Below are positions 1 to 8,320 of a stretch of 33,745 bases of DNA, piece after piece (the stretch's first letter is position 1; every line of letters begins with the position of its first letter). The position numbers and the translations under genes were made by a program. The DNA comes from an uncultured Chloroflexota bacterium (GTDB taxonomy: Bacteria > Chloroflexota > Anaerolineae > Caldilineales > Caldilineaceae). Where the stretch lies: NCBI GenBank assembly GCA_903879975.1, contig CAIRNL010000508.1, forward strand, positions 1-33,745, given 5' to 3'. The notes under the pieces are model-generated. The model worked only from the letters and a program-made list of their open reading frames with translations. It was not told where the DNA came from and did not search any database.

Positions 1-453
1 GTACTGGCGGCAATGCTGGTCCTCAGCTTGAGCGCTGCAGCCTTTGCCGCGCCGCAGCAGCCGAATATCTGCACCAGCGGAAACTTCCAGTGGCAATGCA
101 CCGACGGCAGTGAACTCTACACCGTCGCTCCGGAACCGCCGGTCTCTGGCCAGAACGGGAATGGCTTCTTTGCGGCACGACATTTCCACGGCGCCGGCTC
201 GTATGGCAACGCACATGTCATGCTCGGCCCGGGGATGGCAATGCGTTTCGTCACCACCCAGCCCTACGGCGGTTGGTGGGATGCCAGTGGCAATCTCAGT
301 GTGGTCAGCAATGTGAACGGCACCCTCACCATCCCGTCCAGCGCCGTGATTGTCAGCGTTCCGGGTGACATCCTGGGCAACTTCGACCTGCCTGGTTGGG
401 TCAAAGGACGGATCACGGACACGGGTGAATTCGCCCTGGGTCGCGTCCGATAA
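1..453 (+). CDS. Small secreted protein of unknown function, 5' end cut by the window
   Basis: The reading frame is open from the first base of the window, and the residues before the first internal ATG at 13 (V-L-A-A) continue a hydrophobic stretch. The true start is therefore probably upstream and the visible 150 residues lack the first few. The N-terminus looks like a Sec signal peptide: a hydrophobic Leu/Ala core ending in a small-residue cleavage site of the AFA-AP type. The mature part is about 130 residues, with two cysteines close together (CTSGNFQWQC) that could form a disulfide, and it is rich in Gly, Val, Asn and aromatic residues, consistent with a small beta-rich secreted domain. 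I do not recognise a family. It ends 84 nt before a strong palindrome that may terminate its transcript. Confidence 0.6.
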   Translation, partial: VLAAMLVLSLSAAAFAAPQQPNICTSGNFQWQCTDGSELYTVAPEPPVSGQNGNGFFAARHFHGAGSYGNAHVMLGPGMAMRFVTTQPYGGWWDASGNLSVVSNVNGTLTIPSSAVIVSVPGDILGNFDLPGWVKGRITDTGEFALGRVR

Positions 454-536
454 GCTAGAAGAAGAAGCGACAACGAGTCCATGCGAGCGTCTTTTTCCTG
501 AAGCCCGCATCACACTCCCAAACGCTTGTAACAGAG

Positions 537-584
537 ATCGGCTCACTGTTGGCAGAGGTATACCTCTGCCAACAGTGAGCCGAT
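537..584. terminator. Perfect 48-bp palindrome, probable bidirectional terminator
   Basis: Two 24-nt arms (537-560 and 561-584) are exact reverse complements with no spacer; the centre reads GGTATACC. The transcript could form a hairpin of about 22 bp, followed on the plus strand by a short T-run (584-587). It lies between the secreted-protein gene and the fucI promoter, the right place for an intrinsic terminator of the former. The T-run is short, so a role as a protein-binding site or a mobile hairpin repeat is also possible. Confidence 0.6.
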
Positions 585-709
585 TTTAGGTTGTGGGTAG
601 GATGAGGATCCGTGCGGTTCTCTCGGTTCACAGACCAGTTTTTTTGAAAAACAGGGTTGGAAAGCCCCCAAGGCACACCATCGTACACGGGCGACGCAGG
701 GATATCCTA

Positions 710-718
710 TGTTATAAT
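710..718 (+). promoter_or_regulatory. Extended -10 promoter for fucI
   Basis: TGTTATAAT matches the extended -10 consensus TGnTATAAT exactly. No good -35 hexamer is seen 17 nt upstream, which is typical of extended -10 promoters. Transcription would start near 725, leaving a leader of about 65 nt before fucI. Confidence 0.5.
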
Positions 719-790
719 CGCATGCTGGGCATCGTGATACAGTTTCAAAAGAAACCTTCCTGTTTTTCCAAATAGAATCGGAGCGATACC

Positions 791-2587
<1,797 letters not shown>

Positions 2588-2606
2588 TACACCGCCTGAT
2601 CACCCC

Positions 2607-2634
2607 AGGAGGCGGGCTGCGCTTGCCGCCTCCT
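2607..2634 (+). terminator. GC-rich hairpin after fucI
   Basis: AGGAGGCGG (2607-2615) pairs with CCGCCTCCT (2626-2634) across a 10-nt loop, 20 nt after the fucI stop. No T-run follows, so it is a weak candidate for an intrinsic terminator. Confidence 0.35.
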
Positions 2635-2751
2635 AAGTCTGCCCCCCCAAACGCACCCCAAACCTCCTGTTTCTGGTTGCCATCACACCGAAGACGAGAT
2701 AAACTAACTCAATATCGAACGCTGCCACTGCGCCCATTTCATCGGACGGAT

Positions 2752-5700
2752 ATGGAACTACCACAATTGCTGCTGACACCAAGATCGCTGGAGTTCCTCA
2801 GCCAGTTCATGCTGGCGTGCCTGCTTTGCGCTTTCTTGGCGTATCAGCGATGCACATCCCAGCAATTACACCGGCACGCCGGAACACGCTATCTTATGGC
2901 TGCCATCAGCATCCACACGATGTTGATCGTGGTACTGTTCTTCTATTTCAGCATCCTGGCTGTCGAGCGGTCACCTGTACGCATCCTGTTGGATTCCTTC
3001 CAGATCCTCTTTATTTTGACGCTCGTCCGATTTGCATATCGCACCCCCAACCTGCCGCCCGGATGGGAAAAGGAGGAAAGAATCGCACTCTGGGTTTCCG
3101 TCGTGGTTGCCGCTTTCGGCGTCGGCTCGACCACAGTACGCTTGGTAGCGTTAGCACACGGAAGAGTAGTGGAGCAGGTGCCGGGTCAGGACGTTCTCAA
3201 CACACTGATAATCTGCTGGGTCGCCGTCGTGTTTGTCCGGCAGACGCTGCGTGCAGCGAGCGCAGCAGAGCCCAACGCCAATCGCATCGCACAAATTCTC
3301 TTCGTGCGGAGCAGAGAGACCAATGCAACACGTGGGTTCCTTTTCGGCGCAACGCTGACAATCCTGCTCTTTTTTTTGATCGTAATCGCTTCGAACGTAC
3401 AATCCAGCACGCCGCAAGGCGCGCTCGGCGTTGCAGCGTCGTTGACTTCGGCGATTGTGCTGTTTACAGCTTTGCTGGTCAGCATCAACGTCTATCTGCC
3501 CGATACTTCTCTTGTCGTCCAGTTCACCAGCATCGTCATAGCGATCATGATGCTGCTGGGCAGTACGGTGGGCACAGTCACAATCCGTGCATTGACGCAG
3601 ACCAGAGAGTACGCTCTGATTGAAACCACACCCAGACGGATTCTTTTCACCCCAAGCAAACCCGCAGGCTATCGAGTCGACGTCTTACCGCTCACAGCCA
3701 ACGACACCGACTTTGCATCGCTGGCGGGTGCCTGTGCGCAGTTGCCCGCCCGGCCGTTGGCATCAGCAGAAACGCTGGACGTGAAGTTACCGTTTGAGTT
3801 TCACTTCTATGGCAGGCCGTGGACCCATGTCTTTCTGCATTCACAAGGTTTTTTGACCTTCGGTGCGCCACAGAACCTGACGGATCTGGAATATCGCTAT
3901 GGCAACATCCCCAGTATTTTTGCCCTGCACCGCTCGACGTTTGGAAAAGATGCGGCACAGAGCGACGGATTTGAATCGTTCGAAGTCGCAACCCGCACCA
4001 CTGCCAACAGCGCTGAATTCTTCTGGTGTACCCCGGCACATGCCGCGGACAGCGTATCCACCCAAGGGATTGAGTCCGACAATACACTCCCCTCGACCCC
4101 CATGCGGGTTGTGCTCAACGCAGATCACAGCTTCGCTATCGATCATATCGCTGTTGCACCCGTTCCATATCACGACGCCCTCATACTGTTCAGTTACTGG
4201 CGATGGTGGGTTGGCGCCCATGACGGCAATGTTGCACGGCCACCCCACTATATCAACTGGATGGATGGAACCCCTGAACCGACCACGACCGATCGCTCAC
4301 TCATCGACAATTACCAGGTCGTCGTGCGCAGTGACGTCGATCTCTTCATTCGGCAGCTCGCCCTAGTCGTACTGCTCTCTATGCTGACCGCGACAGGCGC
4401 TCTTCCTCTCTTCTTGCATAGCGGTTTCATGCGTCCGCTACAACGCCTGTTGAACGGCATCCGGCGCACCCAGCGCGGTGATCTGACCGTACAGATCGAC
4501 ACACATCTGGACAACGAAATCGGTATCATCACCCACGCATTCAATCAATTCATTGCAACACAGCGCGGCCTGATGGGAAACCTTGAGACACAGGTCGAAG
4601 AGCGCACCCAGCTGCTGACCCTCACGAATCAGCAGCTTCACCAGGAAATTGAGTTGCATCGCCAGACCCAGGCAGAGATGGCAGAGTTGAATCTCCATCT
4701 TGAAGACAAAGTACAGGAGCGGACACGCGAACTGGCAGCCAACGAAGCTCGCTTCCGCCGCGTGGTGACTTCCATCCGAGATGCCGTCTACGCGCTGACG
4801 ATCGATACCAACACCCTCGAAGCCGTTGTCGAATATATCTCACCAAACCTGCAAACGTTCGGCGTCAATATCACGGCAAAGACTTCACCCAATCTACGCA
4901 TCTGGCTGGCCAAACGCGTCGCGCCAGACGACAGCGAGCGTATCTGGCAGCACTTCACAGAGGTCTTTGAGGGAGGCGAAAGCTGGGCCGAGGTGCGCCT
5001 TGCGCAGGCCAACGGAGCCTATAAGTGGGTGCGCAACAGCATACGCAGCGAGCAGATTGGGCCAGGCCAGATTCGCTGCTTTGGCGTGATGAGCGACATC
5101 TCAGCCCGCAAAGAGCTGGAGCAGGAGATCGCCCAACGCGAGGCGCTAGAAGAGATCAACCGGCTGCGCAGCGAGTGGCTGGCCAACCTGTCCCACGAGT
5201 TGCGCACCCCGCTTGGAGTCATTAAAACTGCAGCCACCACCCTGCTCGCCAAAGACGTGACCATCCCTCCCGAAATACAACAATTTGTCTTGCAGCAACT
5301 GGACGCCGAGAGCGATCGGCTCAAACAGTTCTTTGATACGCTGCTCGACCTGGCGCAGTTGGACACGGCGCCGATGCAGCTCAGCTATTCCCAGACCGAT
5401 CTCGTTGAAATACTCCAGACACTGCTTGAGGAGATACAGCAACAGATGAAACTGGGAGCCTTCCCACCCTTCACGGTGAAGCTGGAAACGGGGTCACCCC
5501 AGTTGATCGTGACGGCCGATCCAGAGCGGCTGCGGATCGTTTTCCAAAATTTGCTCTCCAACGCAATGAAATTCTCCCCTGACCGCACCACCATTACCAT
5601 TCGCACTCATCACAACCAGCACAGTGCGTTTGTCGAAGTCGAAGACCAAGGCAGCGGCATCGATGAAGCAGAATATGAGCGAATCTTCGAACGCTATTAT

Positions 5701-5913
5701 AAAATTCACAGCACAAGCCTGCGCACACAAAACGGCGTGGGACTCGGGCTGTCGATTTGCCGGGAAATCATCGCCGCACATGGCGGCACGATCACGCTGA
5801 CCAGTCGCCGCAGCACCGGTCAGCAACCCAGCGGCACAACTTTTATCGTTCAGTTGCCATACCAGCCCACCAACACAGCCGGCGTCCCGCATGAGCCTAC
5901 CGTCCCATATTGA
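2752..5913 (+). CDS. Large multi-membrane sensor histidine kinase (8TM - extracytoplasmic domain - TM - HAMP - PAS - HisKA - HATPase)
   Basis: Sensor kinase of a two-component system. I place the start at the ATG at 2752, just before the first membrane span; the frame is open further upstream but those residues look non-coding. The 1053-residue product has about eight N-terminal membrane spans (roughly 10-283), then an extracytoplasmic region of about 245 residues with a beta-rich motif (FHFYGRPWTHVFLHSQGFL, about 349-367). A ninth span (about 530-555), a HAMP domain, a coiled coil (about 600-665), a PAS domain (about 665-786) and the kinase core follow. In the core the phospho-accepting His is H815 in LSHELRTPLG; the N box (FQNLLSNAMKFSPD), G1 (DQGSG) and G2 (GVGLGLS) are intact. 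It overlaps the response regulator by 4 nt, so they form a pair. The ligand cannot be read from sequence. Confidence 0.92.
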   Translation: MELPQLLLTPRSLEFLSQFMLACLLCAFLAYQRCTSQQLHRHAGTRYLMAAISIHTMLIVVLFFYFSILAVERSPVRILLDSFQILFILTLVRFAYRTPNLPPGWEKEERIALWVSVVVAAFGVGSTTVRLVALAHGRVVEQVPGQDVLNTLIICWVAVVFVRQTLRAASAAEPNANRIAQILFVRSRETNATRGFLFGATLTILLFFLIVIASNVQSSTPQGALGVAASLTSAIVLFTALLVSINVYLPDTSLVVQFTSIVIAIMMLLGSTVGTVTIRALTQTREYALIETTPRRILFTPSKPAGYRVDVLPLTANDTDFASLAGACAQLPARPLASAETLDVKLPFEFHFYGRPWTHVFLHSQGFLTFGAPQNLTDLEYRYGNIPSIFALHRSTFGKDAAQSDGFESFEVATRTTANSAEFFWCTPAHAADSVSTQGIESDNTLPSTPMRVVLNADHSFAIDHIAVAPVPYHDALILFSYWRWWVGAHDGNVARPPHYINWMDGTPEPTTTDRSLIDNYQVVVRSDVDLFIRQLALVVLLSMLTATGALPLFLHSGFMRPLQRLLNGIRRTQRGDLTVQIDTHLDNEIGIITHAFNQFIATQRGLMGNLETQVEERTQLLTLTNQQLHQEIELHRQTQAEMAELNLHLEDKVQERTRELAANEARFRRVVTSIRDAVYALTIDTNTLEAVVEYISPNLQTFGVNITAKTSPNLRIWLAKRVAPDDSERIWQHFTEVFEGGESWAEVRLAQANGAYKWVRNSIRSEQIGPGQIRCFGVMSDISARKELEQEIAQREALEEINRLRSEWLANLSHELRTPLGVIKTAATTLLAKDVTIPPEIQQFVLQQLDAESDRLKQFFDTLLDLAQLDTAPMQLSYSQTDLVEILQTLLEEIQQQMKLGAFPPFTVKLETGSPQLIVTADPERLRIVFQNLLSNAMKFSPDRTTITIRTHHNQHSAFVEVEDQGSGIDEAEYERIFERYYKIHSTSLRTQNGVGLGLSICREIIAAHGGTITLTSRRSTGQQPSGTTFIVQLPYQPTNTAGVPHEPTVPY

Positions 5914-6656
5914 GAGACGTGACAACGCAGCCAACTCACGACGATAGCGCCACCATCCTGGTTGTCGACGACGAGCCGCTCTATCGGCAGTTGCTCGAAC
6001 TGAATTTCACACTGCGCAACTACGCCGTCCTGTTGGCAGAAAATGGTGTAGCGGCGCTGACACAGGCTGCGCTCCACCATCCTGACCTCATCCTGCTCGA
6101 TGTGATGCTGCCGGATATCAACGGGTTTGAAGTGTGCAGGCGCCTGCGCGTCTTCACTGACGTGCCGATCATCATGCTCACCGCTCGCCGCGAGGAAAGA
6201 GATCGCGTCTACGGCCTCGATGTGGGCGCCGACGACTATATCACGAAACCGTTTGGCGTAGAAGAGCTCTTGGCACGCGTTCGCGCCAACTTGCGCCGCA
6301 TGCGGATCAGCACCAATCCCCCCAAGGAGTCCGTGCAAGTCATCGGCGACCTTGTCATCGACCGCGTGCGCCGCCATGTCTCCATGGCTCAGGAAGAAAT
6401 TATCTTGACCCAGACCGAATACCGGCTGCTCGATGAACTCGCACGCAACGCTGGGTTTGTTGTTTCGATGAGCACGTTGGCGGAAGTCTTCTGGGGATCC
6501 CAGGACGCCGATAGCGAGCGCGCAATTCGCCAGGCAGTCTATCGGCTGCGGCAGAAGCTCGAACGCAATCATCCGTCACAACGCTACATCCACACCCGAT
6601 CCGGCATCGGTTACTTTCTGGCAGCCCCCGACAAGGCCTATTCTGATACCAATTGA
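5910..6656 (+). CDS. OmpR/PhoB-family response regulator
   Basis: DNA-binding output partner of the upstream kinase. The chosen start is TTG at 5910, overlapping the kinase stop as TTGA, which implies translational coupling; a GTG at 5919 is the alternative. The receiver domain (about residues 14-130) has the acidic pair D20/D21, the phospho-acceptor D64 (LLDVMLPD), T91 (MLTAR) and K113 (TKPFG), all in place, so it should be phosphorylated normally. The C-terminal half (about 145-240) is a winged-helix Trans_reg_C domain with the typical LTQTEYRLLDELARNAG and AIRQAVYRLRQKLE helices and the RSGIGYFL wing. Length (248) is normal for the family. Its targets are unknown; the repeated TGTGA words just downstream are candidates. 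Confidence 0.95.
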   Translation: MRDVTTQPTHDDSATILVVDDEPLYRQLLELNFTLRNYAVLLAENGVAALTQAALHHPDLILLDVMLPDINGFEVCRRLRVFTDVPIIMLTARREERDRVYGLDVGADDYITKPFGVEELLARVRANLRRMRISTNPPKESVQVIGDLVIDRVRRHVSMAQEEIILTQTEYRLLDELARNAGFVVSMSTLAEVFWGSQDADSERAIRQAVYRLRQKLERNHPSQRYIHTRSGIGYFLAAPDKAYSDTN

Positions 6657-6726
6657 TCCCCTACACACCCCACCCAGCCGTCCCCATCCTCCCCCCACGC
6701 TGCAAGATTTACCCTCTCCTCCCACC

Positions 6727-6783
6727 TGTGAAATCTGTGATATTTTTGTGATTTTTTCCTCGACAATATTGAAATTTTTGTGA
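6727..6783 (+). promoter_or_regulatory. Repeated TGTGA words upstream of the small-protein/spoVS pair, possible response-regulator site
   Basis: TGTGA occurs four times in this AT-rich stretch: 6727-6731, 6736-6740, 6747-6751 and 6779-6783. The second and third are 11 bp apart, the spacing commonly seen for the direct repeats bound by OmpR/PhoB-type regulators, and the gene for such a regulator ends 70 bp upstream. The local composition is much richer in A+T than the genes around it, as expected for a promoter. I cannot assign a confident -35/-10 pair. Confidence 0.4.
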
Positions 6784-6895
6784 CACGAACGTGGTATCGT
6801 TTCATTAGCTGGTGACCGCGCTTACGTCAGTTGCTGGCTTGGACTTGGCACTGGTGTCCCCGCTGACACACATTGAGGAAAGGTTCAACGCATCC

Positions 6896-7012
6896 ATGGA
6901 CAACGAGTCAGAAGGTTCAGTATCACCGCTCTTCTGGTTTGCACTGCTAATCGGTCTGATCGGACTACTGGGGATGATGGTGGTCGGCGGCAGTGTCGTC
7001 GCCGGCAGCTGA
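6896..7012 (+). CDS. Small single-span membrane protein (38 residues)
   Basis: The ATG at 6896 is preceded by AGGAAAGG (6876-6883), 12 nt away, a longer gap than usual. The product has an acidic, polar N-terminus (MDNESEGS) and one hydrophobic span (about residues 12-33, FWFALLIGLIGLLGMM) ending in a Gly/Ser/Val tail, so it would sit in the cytoplasmic membrane. A GTG at 6812 in the same frame would give 66 residues, but the extra part adds nothing recognisable. The stop lies 34 nt before the spoVS start on the same strand, so the two are likely cotranscribed. No family recognised. Confidence 0.5.
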   Translation: MDNESEGSVSPLFWFALLIGLIGLLGMMVVGGSVVAGS

Positions 7013-7046
7013 GTGGAAGTCAACGTTTGTGAGAGAGGAAATCATT

Positions 7047-7334
7047 GTGGCATCGCTCATAAAAGTATCAGCAGAGTCGAAGACACGTGCCGTTGCCGGA
7101 GCTATCGCTGGTGTTATGCGCCAGGAAGGCACCGCTGAAGTGCAGGCAGTCGGCGCAGGAGCAATCAACCAGGCAATCAAGGCACTAGCCCTCGCACGAA
7201 TTTTTCTCCAGACTGGCGAAGGCGACATCGGGATGACGCCTAGCTTCGTTGATGTCGAGATCGATGGCGAACACAAGACAGCGGTCCGCTTGTCCGTTTT
7301 CTGGAACCCCAATGCACCGCAACACCCCCTCTGA
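7047..7334 (+). CDS. spoVS: Stage V sporulation protein S (SpoVS) family protein
   Basis: Small Alba-fold protein family named after a Bacillus subtilis protein that affects late sporulation; homologues are widespread in bacteria that do not sporulate, where the role is unclear and nucleic-acid binding is suspected. The GTG at 7047 is chosen because GAGAGGAAATCATT precedes it and the product then begins at the conserved KVSAES segment. The 95 residues carry the family core: VAGAIAGVMR, EVQAVGAGAINQAIKALALA and FVDVEIDGEHKTAVRL. The C-terminal tail (WNPNAPQHPL) is a little longer than the usual end of about 86 residues. It follows the small membrane protein and the two-component system on the same strand; no other sporulation gene is in the window. 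Confidence 0.93.
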   Translation: MASLIKVSAESKTRAVAGAIAGVMRQEGTAEVQAVGAGAINQAIKALALARIFLQTGEGDIGMTPSFVDVEIDGEHKTAVRLSVFWNPNAPQHPL

Positions 7335-7493
7335 TCTGTTAAGATCGCGGATGCGCCGCAATACCGGCTGATGCGGTTCGTTCCCCAGCGATTGCTCTGC
7401 CTGCCGGCCACCTATCAATACAATGATGCTTGCTTCACAGGTCAGGTTTCCTGCTCGAAATCTGGCCCGTGAAGTCATCCACTCACGATTGGC

Positions 7494-7511
7494 GCTGCTG
7501 CCGGCAGCAGC
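7494..7511. terminator. 18-bp perfect palindrome between convergent genes
   Basis: GCTGCTGCC (7494-7502) is directly followed by its reverse complement GGCAGCAGC (7503-7511). It lies just past the stop of the minus-strand HAD gene and downstream of spoVS. There is no T-run, so termination is only a possibility. Confidence 0.3.
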
Positions 7512-7523
7512 TCGCTTGCCCAG

Positions 7524-8153
7524 CTACTTTGCCAATTTATCTGCGATCTCATTGACAAAATGGTAAAATTCCTGCGGCTTCAGCGCCAAGAGGGCTTCTG
7601 GATTCGTGTACCCCCATGCCACCGCGCCAAAAGCCATGCCCACTTTGTGCGCCGCATCCGCATCACGAATCTCGTCCCCGATCAATATGCTCGCATCAGG
7701 CGAAACGCCACACTTCTTTGCCACTGCCTTGAGCTTGGGTGACTTACCAAAGACAGACGCACCGCAGTCAAAGATGCGGAACAGCGCTGCATTTTGCGCT
7801 CCCAAGACCTGCCGCACGTTGGCCTCTGAGTTGGAACTGACCACAGCCAATATGATGCCGGCAGCAGAGAGCGCCTGAAGCATCTCACTCACACCAACGA
7901 AAAGCGAAATCTTGTCGATTTCCTGCGCCATTTGTCTGCGCACATCCATGGCCATCTGCGGTACTTTCCACATGCGCACGCCCAGATGCTCCATGAGCCG
8001 CCGTGCGTCATAGTTGCGCAACGCCGTATGTTCGTCAGGATCGATGCGCTTGAAACCGTAGCGGTCCGCATATTGGTTCACAACACTGGCCGCCCACGGA
8101 AATGAGTCGGCCAGTGTGCCGTCAAAATCGAAAATTGCCAGTTGATACTTCAC
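7524..8153 (-). CDS. HAD-superfamily hydrolase, phosphoglycolate-phosphatase-like
   Basis: Probable cytoplasmic phosphatase acting on a small phosphorylated metabolite. Motif I is FDFDGT with the nucleophile D9 and the general acid/base D11; motif II is VVSSNS with its Ser; the motif III Lys lies in GKSPKL; motif IV is IGDEIRDAD with the Mg2+-binding acids. A helical cap lies between motifs I and II (about residues 20-85), as in the Gph/PGMB-type subfamily. The length of 209 is normal. The substrate cannot be read from sequence. It lies 167 nt after the ABC permease gene on the same strand and may have its own promoter; on the minus strand a TTGACA occurs at 8189-8184 but without a good -10. 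Confidence 0.88.
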   Translation of the reverse strand: MKYQLAIFDFDGTLADSFPWAASVVNQYADRYGFKRIDPDEHTALRNYDARRLMEHLGVRMWKVPQMAMDVRRQMAQEIDKISLFVGVSEMLQALSAAGIILAVVSSNSEANVRQVLGAQNAALFRIFDCGASVFGKSPKLKAVAKKCGVSPDASILIGDEIRDADAAHKVGMAFGAVAWGYTNPEALLALKPQEFYHFVNEIADKLAK

Positions 8154-8320
8154 GCTGGTCGCTCCGTCGAGTCGTCACGGACTTGTCAAAAGAAAGATAT
8201 GATTTTCAGGCAAAGCTCCGAAAACGCCAAACCAGAAATCGGATCGCACAGCAGTGTGAATTTTCGCTGGCACCAAACCGTGAAGATGCCAAGACGAACA
8301 GATGCCGCCAAAGGTCAAAC

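Larger units (their letters stand above)
454..790. other. Intergenic region: palindrome plus fucI promoter
   Basis: This 337-bp stretch holds no convincing gene; short frames here run through the palindrome and lack ribosome sites. What can be seen is the perfect palindrome at 537-584 and an extended -10 element at 710-718 that would serve the downstream fucI gene. Confidence 0.6.

Noticed and set aside
2623..2751. Upstream 43-codon extension of the histidine kinase
   Set aside because: Pro/Arg-rich residues overlapping the fucI downstream hairpin; no ribosome site, and the first membrane span follows the ATG at 2752 naturally.
6727..6783. CRP-type binding site (TGTGA-N6-TCACA)
   Set aside because: The TGTGA words are all in the same orientation and no TCACA partner is at the right distance.
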